Positions 24,671-35,900 are shown, numbered from the stretch's first letter. The stretch is 64,000 bases of DNA from an uncultured Ignavibacteria bacterium (GCA_937873695.1 CALMYL010000006.1:353185-417184), one strand, 5' to 3'. Made by a program: numbers and translations. The notes: generated by a model not told the origin, from the letters alone.

Positions 24671-26266
24671 CTATTTTTTTCTCACATAGCCAAAGTAATT
24701 CAGCCAAAATGTAACCGTGATGAAAGCCAAAACTGCAATGATTGTTGTAAGCATACTTTTATATACAAACAACTGCAGCAGAATAACAATTGTGCCATAT
24801 ATGAAAGGATAAATAATTGATGTCATTCTTTGCAGGGAATTGATAAGTGTGTTTTCACGGGTGAATGGTAAGCTTCTGCTTAACAGGTTATATATAGAAT
24901 TGTACAAATTAGCCGCAGCGAAAATGAATATTGTATGCAATAATGCCTGGTGCATCGGTATCTTTATTGTAAAAATTATTCCAAGTCCTATACATGCGGG
25001 GATAAGCAGGTACACCACAAAAAACTTCCTGAAGCCGTTTCTGAAATTTCTTTTTGATCTTGTTGGATATGAATCATAAACCCACGAAGCGCCGGAATAA
25101 TTTGTTACCTTAACCCCTATTATGGCAGTGTTTAAAACTACCAGCAAGCTCAGCAAAAGTGAAATATGGAAAACAGGTTTGATATCAAAATAATTTTTAT
25201 CGAACGGCGGGGGCAGCTGATTTGTTATCAGTGCAAATATTCCAAGACCCAATGGAATAATTATCATAGGCAGTATTGCCAGCCTTACGGTTTTATCTTT
25301 GTAATATAATGCGCGTATCAAACCGTATGAAGAGCGCTCAGTGTTATTGCGCAAATATACGTTCTGAATAAGATCACTTATCATTGTGAAGATAAAAAAC
25401 CTCTTTTTCTCCGTTCCGGCAGATGAAATGATCCTTGAGTTCAGGAACTTATCTCTGATGTGCACGTAGTTTTCATCAAGGTACATTTTGAGGCTCAGGT
25501 AACTTAAGATAGTGATCAGCAAAGGCATAATAAGTTTGATTATCAAGCCCGCTTCAAGCAGGTACTGATTGCGCGTTGTTAAAAACGCGAACCATGCAGG
25601 CGGGAAGTAATCAATTACTCCCTTTTGTTGAAGTGAAGCTATGTAACCGTTTACGCTGCTTCCGGGTCTGCCTGTTATGCCAAAAGAAATGAACTGGTAA
25701 GCCATTATCAGCAGCAGTATCATCCCTGCCTGGAATATCATAGTGTATGAACCAATACTTTTTGTCCTGAAAACCTTAAGAGCCATGCTGTACAGCAGTA
25801 TAAGAACATTGGCAGTGAAAAAACAAAGCATCAAAGCTGAAATATAGAAAAGAAGTGCCCGCGGAAATGAACGCAATATAGCATAGTAATAAATACTTCC
25901 CGGCAAAAGCAGCGGTAACGATAATAACAGAAGGTAACGGGTCATCATATACATTTTTGCATTCACAAGAAGTTTCAGGTCAATAGGCATTGCTGCAAGA
26001 ATTTCAGCCTCAGTTTTGCTGGTTATCAGGTTATCAAGCTCAGTAATGATTGTGAAAGCGATAATAAGCGAGTAGAACAAAAATGTTAAGAATGAGAACT
26101 GGAATCCTGTCGGGTCAGCGTTTTGTTTAAGCAGTATCCAGGGTAAAAATACCCCCGGTATGAAATATGAAATATTGAGCAGCAGCATCTTTCTGCCGGA
26201 GCCGGTCTTGCTCCTGGTTTCAAGCTTGAGAAGCAGGCTGCCAAGTATTTTTACTTTATTTATCAA
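24671..26266 (-). CDS. Multi-pass membrane protein, ABC-2 permease-like
   Basis: 531 residues with about ten hydrophobic segments. Around residues 75-125 the pattern is that of ABC-2 permeases: ELDNLITSKTEAEILAAMPI, then LLVNAKMYMMTRYLLLLSLP. There is no ATPase gene next to it, so it may use one encoded elsewhere. The start is TTG at 26266, backed by an AAAAGGGA Shine-Dalgarno 4 nt upstream; no ATG lies nearby. It begins 14 bp after the mltG stop and is the last gene of a three-gene operon (GT-C, mltG, this). Substrate unknown. Confidence 0.75.
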   Translation of the reverse strand: MINKVKILGSLLLKLETRSKTGSGRKMLLLNISYFIPGVFLPWILLKQNADPTGFQFSFLTFLFYSLIIAFTIITELDNLITSKTEAEILAAMPIDLKLLVNAKMYMMTRYLLLLSLPLLLPGSIYYYAILRSFPRALLFYISALMLCFFTANVLILLYSMALKVFRTKSIGSYTMIFQAGMILLLIMAYQFISFGITGRPGSSVNGYIASLQQKGVIDYFPPAWFAFLTTRNQYLLEAGLIIKLIMPLLITILSYLSLKMYLDENYVHIRDKFLNSRIISSAGTEKKRFFIFTMISDLIQNVYLRNNTERSSYGLIRALYYKDKTVRLAILPMIIIPLGLGIFALITNQLPPPFDKNYFDIKPVFHISLLLSLLVVLNTAIIGVKVTNYSGASWVYDSYPTRSKRNFRNGFRKFFVVYLLIPACIGLGIIFTIKIPMHQALLHTIFIFAAANLYNSIYNLLSRSLPFTRENTLINSLQRMTSIIYPFIYGTIVILLQLFVYKSMLTTIIAVLAFITVTFWLNYFGYVRKK

Positions 26267-26280
26267 TTGTTCCCTTTTAA

Positions 26281-27336
26281 TTAAGGCTGTGAGTTCTGTT
26301 TCTTTTCTTCAAGCTCTTTTAAATACTGCTGGTAAAGTGTTATGTTCTTTTTGTGTTCATCGTAACTTACTGCGAACCTGTGTGAACCATCACCTTTTGC
26401 CACGAAATATATATAACTGTTCTCTTCAGGCTCCAGTGCAGCTATTATTGAGCTTAATCCCGGGTTATTTATCGGACCAGGCGGCAAACCCTTATACAAA
26501 TATGTGTTGTATGGCGATTCAATCTTAAGATCACTGTACAACAGCCTGTTTTTAGGCCCCCCGGGTAAAATGTACTGTACTGTCGGATCAGCCTGAAGCT
26601 TCATTCCTTTTTTTATCCTGTTGTAATATACTCCAGAAATAGTTTTTTTCTCAGCTTCATATCTTGTTTCACCTTCAATTATCGATGCCATTGTAATAAG
26701 CTGGTTCAGGGAAAGATCCTTTGCTTTCATTTCTTCGCGCATTTCATGCGTTACCTTTTTGCGGAAAGTCGCTGCCATAAGCGAAATAATTTCTTTTTCG
26801 CGGTTTAAGGAATTGAACTGAAACTGGTATGTATCAGGGAATAAATATCCTTCCAGATCTTTGATTTTATTTTCATCATTAAAGCCCAGCAGTTTTATCA
26901 GGCTGTCGTTCTTAGCTTCTTCAACAAATCTGGCGGAATCAACACCTATCTGCCTCTGAAGAAGTCTTCCCATCTGGCGGATGTTCAGCCCTTCAGGTAT
27001 CGTTACCGTAACCGTTCTGATGATTGTTGGGTCGGTTATTGTACTAAGTACATTCAGGTAAGTCAGCCCGTTGCCGAATTTATATTCGCCGGGTATCAGG
27101 TTATCCTGTTTGCCGAAGATTCTGCCGATTGCAATAAAAACATATTTGTTGTATATGACCTGGCTTTGCTCAAGTTTTTCAGCCACAGTCCTCAGGTTAT
27201 CGCCCTTTGTGATCTTCACCGCAATATCGGTTGATGAATTATTGTATCCACGGTTCAATAATCCCAGCTGCAGCGCAAAGAACACTGCAAAAGAGAATAA
27301 AAAAACTGAAGGATAAATAATTCTGCGTGAATTCAA
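26281..27336 (-). CDS. mltG: Endolytic murein transglycosylase MltG
   Basis: 351 residues, normal for the family. One N-terminal membrane segment (about 8-26) anchors the protein in the inner membrane. A LysM-like subdomain (about 37-100) precedes the YceG catalytic domain. The catalytic glutamate is E221 in ASIIEGET (217-224), followed by LQADPTVQY (247-255) and SPYNTYLYKGLPPGPI, all diagnostic. It cleaves nascent peptidoglycan strands and so sets glycan length. The start is TTG at 27336, 11 bp after the stop of the glycosyltransferase gene; no ATG fits. Confidence 0.93.
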   Translation of the reverse strand: MNSRRIIYPSVFLFSFAVFFALQLGLLNRGYNNSSTDIAVKITKGDNLRTVAEKLEQSQVIYNKYVFIAIGRIFGKQDNLIPGEYKFGNGLTYLNVLSTITDPTIIRTVTVTIPEGLNIRQMGRLLQRQIGVDSARFVEEAKNDSLIKLLGFNDENKIKDLEGYLFPDTYQFQFNSLNREKEIISLMAATFRKKVTHEMREEMKAKDLSLNQLITMASIIEGETRYEAEKKTISGVYYNRIKKGMKLQADPTVQYILPGGPKNRLLYSDLKIESPYNTYLYKGLPPGPINNPGLSSIIAALEPEENSYIYFVAKGDGSHRFAVSYDEHKKNITLYQQYLKELEEKKQNSQP

Positions 27337-27346
27337 TATAGGTTTG

Positions 27347-29350
27347 CTATTTAGAATTAAACTTTTCCGTATTTACTGAATCCATCTTTACAGGATCCAG
27401 TTTGTTGAGCTGGTTTATGACCGCAGTATCCTGCGGATTAATGGCCAGGTATTTATTGAGGACACTGCGCGAATCTTCGGTCTTTTGCTGTATCCTGTAG
27501 AGATTGCTTAGAGAAAGTACTGCATCTTTATAGTCAGGGTACAACTCTATAGCCTTCAGAAGATTTTTTTCCGCTGAAGTGCCGTCGTTTGTAAGTGAGT
27601 TGACGTACGCCATCATAAAATACGTCAAAGAGCTGTTAGGATCCATGGCTGCAAGCTGCTTCAATACATTCATAGCCTGCGGGTACTGCCTGGAGCTTAT
27701 CAGCTGGCTGGCATATTGTATTCCGCTGTTCACTTCAGTGGAAAGCAAATGAGTTTTGCCGGGAATATATTTGTATACCTGCATTATTTCAAAGGCGTTC
27801 TCGCCTGCAGTAAATAGTGCCGGCTGATTTACCACCTGGAACCATTCTTTCAGGAACGCCATGTAGTTTACATTTTGTTTAATTATCTGTTCCTCAACAA
27901 ATCCGGCAAATTCTTTAGTGTTGAGTTTTGAAATGAATTCAGGATTGATCAAACCAACAACATCCACAATTTTCCGATCGGAATAATATGCAATAGCACC
28001 TACATCGTGTGTTGCAATTATGGATCCTTCAGGGGTATTATTCTTCAGCCATTTTGCCGTTTCAACCTGCCTTATATAGATGTGGCGTGACTGATCCTGG
28101 AATATTTTCCTGGTCTTGTAATACTCTGAACTAAAGTAAACAAGCGTTCCCGCTATCAGAATTACATTCAATCCGTTAACAAGTTTACTGTCGCCAATGT
28201 AATTGGCAAACCACCTGAAGAACTCCCTTCCGCCATAGACTGAAAGCAGAATGTAAAACGGGAAGATAGGCATCATGTATCTGCCGAAGCGGTGTGCATA
28301 GGGAAGTTTGTACCAATACATGAAAATCAGCAGCGCAATAAATATAAAAGCCGGAATGAGGGCGTTATATTTAAGTTTGATAGTATCAGAGCCGAGTTTG
28401 ATCACTCCGAACAAAAATGGAATAAAGATCAGCAGGTAAGCTGATTCAGTGAAATATTCCCAAACTTCAACTTTCATGAATTCAGCACGGCTTCGGAATT
28501 CAGCAGAATAATAAGCCAGCTTCGCGCTGTATGTGTTGGGAAGCAGCGAACCTGAAATCAAAAAGTTCATTGCAAAATATGCCCCCACAATGATCCCGAA
28601 AATACCTGCAATTTTATAAAGATCTTTCTTCGCAAAAAGTTCAATTCCCGTATTCTCTTTTGGTGAGCGGTTCTTAAGATAAACCCTGAAGAAATAATCT
28701 GCAGCAATAGCAGCAATGAACGCGAGCGCGTCGGGTCTTGTCCAGAAAGTCAGCCCTAATGTTACTGCAAAACCAATTGCATTCATTTTGCGGTAATAAT
28801 AATAGCTTGCAACCAGCAGGAAAATGTAGAGCGTAGTTTCCATTCCGGTTACCGAAATGAAATTGATCCACTTATCCAGAACCAGCAGCAAAGCTGCACC
28901 TATTGCCAGCCAGTTATCTTTCGGGAAAAATGTACCGCTGAGCCTGTAAAAGTAGAATACTGAGAGAGCAAAAAACAGGATCCCGATAATATAGCTTAGC
29001 CACATTTCATTTTTTGTAACAAAAAATCCTGCCGCAAGTATTATTGTATAAATAGGAGAGGTTGAGCCGGCAGTAACTAGTTCATTTCTGAAATATGAAA
29101 AACTGCCGTACTCTGCCAGGTTTTTCGCGAACTGCAGATGTATCCACGGGTCATCCAGCGGAAAACTGTTGTAGTGGTTTACCGAATATGCATAATGTAC
29201 GTAATAATATGGCAAAACAACTGAAAATATAAGCAGCAGTGCAATTATTAAGAGGCCGGTTGTGTGTGTTAAATTGATATCAAAAGATATATCAACCGTT
29301 TTTTTTTGATTTTTTTGTTGTTTTTCCTGTTTTTTTGAAGGTTTTGCCAT
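27347..29350 (-). CDS. GT-C type membrane glycosyltransferase with C-terminal TPR
   Basis: 667 residues. A Lys/Gln-rich cytoplasmic tail (1-20) leads into about ten membrane segments (30-440). The first outer loop has the acidic pair DD at 66-67 in FPLDDPWIHLQFAKN, the catalytic type of site of GT-C enzymes that use polyprenyl-linked sugars. Residues about 450-530 form a soluble domain, and about 550-655 contain two or three TPR-like units (MNVLKQLAAMDPNSSLTYF, AIELYPDYKDAVLSLSNLY). It is probably involved in glycosylating a surface polymer or protein; acceptor unknown. First gene of the operon with mltG. Confidence 0.82.
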   Translation of the reverse strand: MAKPSKKQEKQQKNQKKTVDISFDINLTHTTGLLIIALLLIFSVVLPYYYVHYAYSVNHYNSFPLDDPWIHLQFAKNLAEYGSFSYFRNELVTAGSTSPIYTIILAAGFFVTKNEMWLSYIIGILFFALSVFYFYRLSGTFFPKDNWLAIGAALLLVLDKWINFISVTGMETTLYIFLLVASYYYYRKMNAIGFAVTLGLTFWTRPDALAFIAAIAADYFFRVYLKNRSPKENTGIELFAKKDLYKIAGIFGIIVGAYFAMNFLISGSLLPNTYSAKLAYYSAEFRSRAEFMKVEVWEYFTESAYLLIFIPFLFGVIKLGSDTIKLKYNALIPAFIFIALLIFMYWYKLPYAHRFGRYMMPIFPFYILLSVYGGREFFRWFANYIGDSKLVNGLNVILIAGTLVYFSSEYYKTRKIFQDQSRHIYIRQVETAKWLKNNTPEGSIIATHDVGAIAYYSDRKIVDVVGLINPEFISKLNTKEFAGFVEEQIIKQNVNYMAFLKEWFQVVNQPALFTAGENAFEIMQVYKYIPGKTHLLSTEVNSGIQYASQLISSRQYPQAMNVLKQLAAMDPNSSLTYFMMAYVNSLTNDGTSAEKNLLKAIELYPDYKDAVLSLSNLYRIQQKTEDSRSVLNKYLAINPQDTAVINQLNKLDPVKMDSVNTEKFNSK

Positions 29351-29521
29351 TTATTGGTCAGTACCGGTTATTTTTTTAGAAAATTGCAGATATGAACTCA
29401 AAAATAGCAATTTTATGCGTGTTATTCAATTTAAATGAGAAATCTTTTAAGAAGTATTGTGATTACAAATAATAGTCAACTGTAATCTAATAAGTACACA
29501 TAAACTAAAGGAGAAAAAAAT

Positions 29522-29866
29522 ATGATACAAAACCACATTATTATGATAGTAAACGCCGTTGTATTGATTGCACTGGGAGTTTACGGATATTTTACATCAG
29601 GAAGTCCGACTGCATTGATAGCTCCTGCAATAGGCGTGATATTATTTGCTCTTTCATTTCCAACTAAGAAAGAAAACAATACCGCGGCTCATATTGCCGT
29701 TGTTTTAACATTGATAGCCTCAATTGCATTTATTGTCATTGGATTCAGAAGAGGCAATGCAATGGTAATCGGGATGGGTGTATTTACGTTTGTTTGTTTT
29801 GATCTTTATGTGCTGAACTTTATCTTAAGAAAAAGACAAAGAGAGTTAAATAAGGCCGGCAAGTAA
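29522..29866 (+). CDS. Small four-helix membrane protein
   Basis: 114 residues with four hydrophobic segments (about 5-23, 30-47, 57-75 and 81-103) and a basic C-terminal tail (RKRQRELNKAGK). A good Shine-Dalgarno (AAAGGAG) precedes the ATG. It stands alone, divergent from the glycosyltransferase operon and ending in its own terminator. I do not recognise the family; the build suggests an uncharacterised inner-membrane protein. Confidence 0.7.
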   Translation: MIQNHIIMIVNAVVLIALGVYGYFTSGSPTALIAPAIGVILFALSFPTKKENNTAAHIAVVLTLIASIAFIVIGFRRGNAMVIGMGVFTFVCFDLYVLNFILRKRQRELNKAGK

Positions 29867-29895
29867 AAACAGAGTCTGATAGTGAGTATGATAAT

Positions 29896-29920
29896 AAAGG
29901 GACATTATGAATGTCCCTTT
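29896..29920 (+). terminator. Bidirectional Rho-independent terminator
   Basis: Perfect 10-bp stem AAAGGGACAT / ATGTCCCTTT with loop TATGA, between two convergent genes. Confidence 0.88.
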
Positions 29921-29945
29921 ATTTATTTATACCAATTGGTAACTG

Positions 29946-31616
29946 TTATTTTAGCAGCGTAAGCTTTTTTGTATCTTTGAAAGCTTTTCCGCTTTGTGTT
30001 TTTGCTTCAAGTATATAAAAATATATCCCGGAACCAAGGCCGGAGGCATTCAGGCTGGTGCTGTATCTGCCGGCAGAGTATTCACTGTTTACAAGTGTCA
30101 ATAATTCTCTTCCAAGCATATCATATAGTTTTAATGTAACAAAGCCCGCTTCTGGGATCGTAAAATTTATCTGTGTTGAAGGATTAAACGGGTTTGGATA
30201 GTTCTGTTCAAGCCGGAATACAGCTGGAGAATTATTGTTACCTATGGCAAGCGGTACATCGTTTGTATCTATGAAAACATTGTAGACTTCTCCGCCATTG
30301 CCAAATGATCTTGCATGGATAGCCTTGCCGCTTGCTATGACGGTACTGCCATCATCTGAAGTATTGCACCAGAAAAATGAACCGGGTGATGAAACCCCGA
30401 ATATGGGTGCGGCTGCGGGGATACTTGTTTTAAAGACAAGAAGGTCACTATTGTTATTTCCCAGATCACCGTAAGTGGATGCTGAAAGTATTTTCCCGTT
30501 CTTAGAAAAAGAAACGCTTGTTACCTGGTCGCCTGTGTTTGGATAGGTCCACACGGCAGTTGAGCTTGAAGTATTGAAGTATTTTATCCTTCCGTCAAAT
30601 CCGCCACCGCTTACAAACACCAGCGTGCCGCAGGCAATTTTTGTTCCGTCATAGCTGATATCAACCGCTGTCATCCAGGAGCCGCCTTCTGCGGCCTGCC
30701 AAAGGAAATTATAAGTGCTTCCGTTCCACTGGTAAACCCTCATTACACCGCTGTAATTTATTGTTGCAATATAATTGCCGTTCCCGCTGATGCCCTGCTG
30801 GAACTGCGTTCCGCTGGTTGCAGAGGGGTTTACTGAACCGGAATATACAAGCTGTCCTGTATAAGTTCTGAATACGTAAAATCCAAGATATGTGTTTACA
30901 ATTACAAGCGAATCATTGCCTGAGATCTTTATACCCTGGATAGTTGCGCCCCCGGTATTGTTTGTCTGCCCAACCCTGTAACGCCATACCCAGTTTGTTG
31001 AATTCCTGTTGAACCCGAAGATCCAGCTTGAGTCGCTTCTTGAAGCGCAGGCAATGATGAAATCTCCCTGGGAAGTTATATCAACCGGTCCCGCTATGCC
31101 TGTATCAGGCAATTGTGTTTCCAGGTTAAAGTTGAATATCGGGGTATTGTTAGCGCGGTTAAAAATATAAATGTTATGGTAACTTCCGTTTACAATAAAA
31201 CCTCCGGAATCAGATATAGCCACATAATTCACAGAAGTGTTGGGATTTGATGAATATTCCCACAAGGGAGTTGCCGAAGTGTTGTTGTACAGGGAAACTC
31301 TTTCTGTATACAGACCCCAGCCGGCTGCCTGGAATAATCCGTTTTCGCTGGAAGCACACCTGTTGCCAATTGCGATCGGATCGCTGCAAATCCATCTGAT
31401 TGTTGAAGCATTAAGCAAGTTACTATGCGGTATCACTTGCGGTGATGAATATATACCATGTGGTGGATTCAGTATTACTGATCTGCTTTGCTGCTGAGCG
31501 CCTGATTGGACAAATTGAGTCTGGATCTGGGGCAGCTCCGGGTTTAATTGCTGGCTGTAGGATGGTGCGGCAGAAAGCACAGATGAAACTACAAACAGAA
31601 GAATTATCTTGTTCAT
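29946..31616 (-). CDS. T9SS-exported WD40/PQQ-like propeller protein
   Basis: 556 residues. Signal peptide 1-21 (MNKIILLFVVSSVLSAAPSYS). The body (about 80-450) shows repeated short patterns such as VNYVAISDSGGFIVNGSYHN, VDITSQGDFIIACA, and VSFSKNGKILSASTYGD, typical of WD40- or PQQ-like blades (hydrophobic-S-x-D/N-G-x). The sorting domain at the end (NYPNPFNPSTQINFTIP to KDTKKLTLLK) has a longer hairpin (EAKTQSGKAFKDTKK) than those in the 13.7-24.5 kb operon and shares it with the next gene. No insertion in the domain. Secreted; function unknown. Confidence 0.85.
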   Translation of the reverse strand: MNKIILLFVVSSVLSAAPSYSQQLNPELPQIQTQFVQSGAQQQSRSVILNPPHGIYSSPQVIPHSNLLNASTIRWICSDPIAIGNRCASSENGLFQAAGWGLYTERVSLYNNTSATPLWEYSSNPNTSVNYVAISDSGGFIVNGSYHNIYIFNRANNTPIFNFNLETQLPDTGIAGPVDITSQGDFIIACASRSDSSWIFGFNRNSTNWVWRYRVGQTNNTGGATIQGIKISGNDSLVIVNTYLGFYVFRTYTGQLVYSGSVNPSATSGTQFQQGISGNGNYIATINYSGVMRVYQWNGSTYNFLWQAAEGGSWMTAVDISYDGTKIACGTLVFVSGGGFDGRIKYFNTSSSTAVWTYPNTGDQVTSVSFSKNGKILSASTYGDLGNNNSDLLVFKTSIPAAAPIFGVSSPGSFFWCNTSDDGSTVIASGKAIHARSFGNGGEVYNVFIDTNDVPLAIGNNNSPAVFRLEQNYPNPFNPSTQINFTIPEAGFVTLKLYDMLGRELLTLVNSEYSAGRYSTSLNASGLGSGIYFYILEAKTQSGKAFKDTKKLTLLK

Positions 31617-31724
31617 AACTGAAATATTAGTTCTCTCAAAAATGTTGTAATAGCAGCTGCATTTTAATATAATTTTAATGTAAAAACAATTTAATACCCA
31701 ATGCAGGTTTCATGGCATAAACAA

Positions 31725-31750
31725 AAAAGGGACTCAATTGAGTCCCTTTT
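31725..31750 (-). terminator. Rho-independent terminator
   Basis: A fully self-complementary 26-bp sequence (AAAAGGGACTCAA and its complement) followed, on the minus strand, by T residues. It lies 24 bp after the stop of the T9SS gene at 31774-32811. Confidence 0.88.
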
Positions 31751-31773
31751 GAAAAAACTAATGATAAAAAAAA

Positions 31774-32811
31774 TTATTTTACAAGGGTAAGTTTCTTGGT
31801 GTCTTTTAAAATATTACCGCTTTCGGTTCTTGCTTCAATGCTGTACAGGTATATTCCTGTGCTTAAGCCATTGGCGTTCATATCAACTGCGTATGTGCCT
31901 GCAGAGAAATTTCTGCTGGCAAGCTCCATAACTTCTTTGCCAAGCATATCGTAAACCTTAAGTGTAACAAAGCTTCTTTCAGGTATTGAGAAATTTATTT
32001 TTGTTGAAGGATTGAACGGGTTCGGATAGTTCTGTGAAAGAGAGAAGTTTTCTGCAACTTCGGTAATTGGCGTAACGCTTACAAGGTTACTCCATGTTTT
32101 GAAAACCCGGATGCCATCAATTAACAATACAGGGGCATTGGAAGCAGTACCCTGTCTTAATGCAACTCTTCTGATATTCGGAGCATCTCCAATTGCCTGT
32201 GTAACCGGACCAACGAGCGGAGCCGGCTCAGTTCCGGGAACTGCACCGGAGAATACAAACAGGCTTACTTCATCATTGCTGGCGCCATCAACAAATGTGT
32301 ACTTTATTACAACCAGGTACGTAGTGCCGTAATTATAAACTGGAGCAGCGTATACAATCGGATTTGTTGCCTTTGCAATACCTAACCTGAAACCTCCTGT
32401 AGTATCCTTAGCATAAAACCTGCCTGTGTAATTACTTGTTGAATTATCCGGAAGAAGGGCGAAGAAATAATCTCCTGTTGCTGCAGTTGAATCAACTCTA
32501 AGCATAAAAGATACATATACATTTCCGGTTGAGTCACCAGTGCCTGAAAATTGTTTGTAAGCATCCTGGCCTGTACGCTGTACCCGCGCCGAGTTTCCGA
32601 TACCCGAGAGCGCGTAACCTGAATATGTTAAACCGGGTGTAGCTACAGAAAGTACGTTTGTGCTTCCGCCGCTGAATGAAACCCAGCCGTGTGCACCAAG
32701 CGAATCGCCGGCGGGGTAATCAAAATTCTCTGTCATTAAGATCTGTCCTGATGCCTTCTCAGCTATTACCAGTGACAAAAAAGCCACTATAAGAAGTAAT
32801 GTTCTTCTCAT
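31774..32811 (-). CDS. T9SS-exported lectin/laminin-G-like protein
   Basis: 345 residues. Signal peptide 1-22 (MRRTLLLIVAFLSLVIAEKASG). The mature part begins LMTENFDYPAGDSLGAHGW, a frequent opening of T9SS proteins with a concanavalin-like jelly roll; strands such as GNVYVSFMLRVD and VLLIDGIRVFKTW fit that fold. It ends in a sorting domain (NYPNPFNPSTKINFSIP to KDTKKLTLVK). An AAAGGAG Shine-Dalgarno sits before the ATG. It is a single gene between a terminator and its own leader. Probably a surface protein that binds carbohydrate or matrix; inference only. Confidence 0.82.
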   Translation of the reverse strand: MRRTLLLIVAFLSLVIAEKASGQILMTENFDYPAGDSLGAHGWVSFSGGSTNVLSVATPGLTYSGYALSGIGNSARVQRTGQDAYKQFSGTGDSTGNVYVSFMLRVDSTAATGDYFFALLPDNSTSNYTGRFYAKDTTGGFRLGIAKATNPIVYAAPVYNYGTTYLVVIKYTFVDGASNDEVSLFVFSGAVPGTEPAPLVGPVTQAIGDAPNIRRVALRQGTASNAPVLLIDGIRVFKTWSNLVSVTPITEVAENFSLSQNYPNPFNPSTKINFSIPERSFVTLKVYDMLGKEVMELASRNFSAGTYAVDMNANGLSTGIYLYSIEARTESGNILKDTKKLTLVK

Positions 32812-32988
32812 GAATTCATCTCCTTTAATAATAAGATATTTGTTTATTGATTATACAAATATAAGGATTTTAGGATTAATTAACCGTGAGGAAATTGTTA
32901 GGAATAGATTGAGAAAAGTATTGAAAATGCTCCAAAAAGCGGGTTTTTTATACTGTAAATGAGTGATAAGGACATATTTGTTAATAAG

Positions 32989-35900
32989 TTAACGGTTAAT
33001 TGATCGTATCTTTTCAAGATACTTCTGGATCAATATTTCATAATCTTCGGTATAATTCTCCTTCTGAAGTTCAAGCGCATCCTGGTTGATTCCATTGATA
33101 ATATTCGGTTTTGATATCACTATCTCTGGTGGAGAGGACCTGTCGAAGTTTTTCCCGGGGCGTGATTCACGCTTCTGTTCAAAATCCTTTTCACGGGTCG
33201 ATAGCTGGAAATCAAGCATACGCGAGAGAATTTTTTCCTGGCGTTTTTTGGTTTCAGGGGTAACATTGTTTTCCTGCAGGTCCTTAATTATTTCCTGCAT
33301 ATCTTTCTGCACCTGGTCTAAATTTCCAAGCAGTTTTTTACCTTCAGACTCCTGCTGTTTTTTGAACTCCTCATTAAGCTGGTTTACTCCGTCTTTTATC
33401 TGCTGCTGCTCCATTGCAAGTCTTTGCATCTGCGCCATCTGTTCCTGCGAAAGTTTGCCCTGGTTGCCGTTGGGGCTCATTCCCTGCATCTGGTTATTCA
33501 ACTGCTGCTGTTTGGCTATCATTTGCTGAAGTTGCTCAAGCAATTGCTGCAGGCCCATGCCCGGTTTTTTACCGTTACCCGGTTTTCCGTTCTGGCACAT
33601 CTGCGCCATTTTTTCTGCGGCTTTATCAAGTGATTCCTTGGCATTACCCTGTGATTTATTCGCGTTCTTGCCGTCTTTTTTGCTTAACTGGTCAGATGCT
33701 TTCTGCATTTCGTTAAATGCATCACCCAGATTTTTGCTCATCATCGGGCTCATTCCCATCTGCTGGGCCATACTCATCATTTCTTCGGTCAGATTCGAAA
33801 GCTCATTCTGCAGTTTATCCTGCTGCATTTTGTTATCCTGGAAATCTTTTGGATCAGTGCTCTTATCAAAATTCTCAGATTCATCCATCAGTTCCTGCTG
33901 CTTCTTTGACATTTCTTTCAGCCTGTCAAGGAACTCCTGCATCTTTTCCATCATCTTGCTGCTTTCTTTATCCATCATGCTTTGCAGCATATCCTGCATC
34001 TGCTGGTTAAGGTCGTTCAGGTCCTTTGATATCTCTTCCTGCTGCTTTTGTGACTGATCTTTATTACCCTGCTCAAGGTTCTGCTTGGAGTTCTGCATTT
34101 TCTGCTCCAGCATCTTTTTCATTATTTCCTCAAGCATCTTCTGCATTTCCTTTGACATCTGCTGATCGCCGGATTTCTTGAAGTTCTCTGAAAGCTCCTT
34201 CATCTGTTTCTGGAAATCCTGCATGTTGTTCTTCACATCTTCCTGCTTTTTTGACTGGTCATTCAGCGCGTTCTTATCATTCTTATCGGTTGCTTTGGTT
34301 TCTTCCTTTAGGGCATCCTGTTTTTTTGTGATATCATCAAGCTTCTGGGTCAGCTCTCCCATTTTCTGCTCATTCATTATTTTATTGAGCAGTTCCATGG
34401 TTTTTTCAAGCGACTTCTTAAAATTCTCTTCATCAAACTTAAAGTTCTTCATCGCTTCTTTAAGCTGGTCCTTATTCATGTTTTTCATTGCATCCTGCAG
34501 CTTCTTCAGCGCGTCGCGCAGTTCCTTTGAATCGATCTTCTGAAACATTTTCTGCAGTTCCATATACTTATCAAGTGTCTCCTTCGAGAGCTGGCTGTTC
34601 TGCTGAAGTTCCTTCATCAGCTCTTCCATCTTCTGCTGTGTTGTGTTCAGGCTGTTCTGAATGTTCTCCAGCTTCTGCTGCATTTCCTCGTTCTTCTTCG
34701 GGTCGTTCAGCCCCATTTCCTCAGGGTTCTTTTCCATCTTATCCTTAAGCTCATCAAGCTCCTGCTTCAGCTCCATCGCGTCTTCCATGGCTGATTTCAT
34801 TGAGCTCTCAATTTCTTCCTTGGTCTTTTCGGTCTTTTTAAACAACGATTCCAGTGAAGGATATATCAGCCGTCTCACTTCGCTGCGGGACATTTTAGGT
34901 CCGCTGAAACCATCGTTATCATATACTTCAACAAAATACTCAACTACATCTTCAGAGCCCAAATTGAGTGATGATAAATTCCATACATACGGTACTTCAA
35001 GTCCTGTTGCATCAGTATTTTTTACGGGAATATCACTATAGCGGTAATCTTTATCTGTAGGTCCGAATTTTGAGCTTACGGTCTTATAACCAATACGCAT
35101 TTTGGTGAACCCAAAATCATCCGTTACCCGTGATCTTACAAGCAGCTCCCGCTTACCCTGAACATTCAGGTCGTTGTTATCAGGCTCTAATATAGAAATA
35201 ACAGGGAACTGGTCAGGGAATACCCTTAATGTAAATTCTTTCGGATTAGTTGCGGAAAGTTCCTTACCGTTAAAATCTTTAATTACGTTTACGCTGAAAG
35301 TACCGTTTGATACTGCTACAAATGAACCGCGTGCGGTTTTACCGGTAATTTCCATTGTAACAGGAGCGGTTGCGCCGGCAAATTGTATAATGGAGCGGCT
35401 TAAGTCATCGCTTGCATCAACTTCTACATATATAGTGCTCCCCGCAATTGTTGTGATTTCATTGCCATCAATTGTTCGTGATGGCAGCTTGGTGTATGCA
35501 GGTGGATAAACGGTAATCTTAACACTCTTTATAACCGGCCTGTTTGTAATGGTTACTGTGTAAGTGCTGCTTTTTACCCCTCTGTATTCAAACCAGTATA
35601 TTGTTTGTGAATTGATATTCTTGATAGTGGTCTTAAATTCGTTGGTACCTGCTGCCTGTATCTTCTCTTCGTTTTCTGATATTTCAATTCCGTCATTTGT
35701 AACTTCCTTTGTGTGGAATGTAATTTCCTCTGTGGTGTAGTTCGGGTCATGGAATTTTATCAACGCGGTTACTTCAAGGCTTTCACCTTTGGAGATTTCT
35801 ACATTGCCCGGCTTAATATCAAAGGCTATGCCAAGCGAGTTATCCACAAACGTAAAATTATAATTCACTATTCTGTTTGCCGCCGCCAAAAAAGTATTCG

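Noticed and set aside
33086-35041. Many long plus-strand open frames opposite the DUF4175 gene
   Set aside because: They mirror the biased Gln/Lys/Glu codons of the coiled coil; none has a start signal, a recognisable domain or normal composition.
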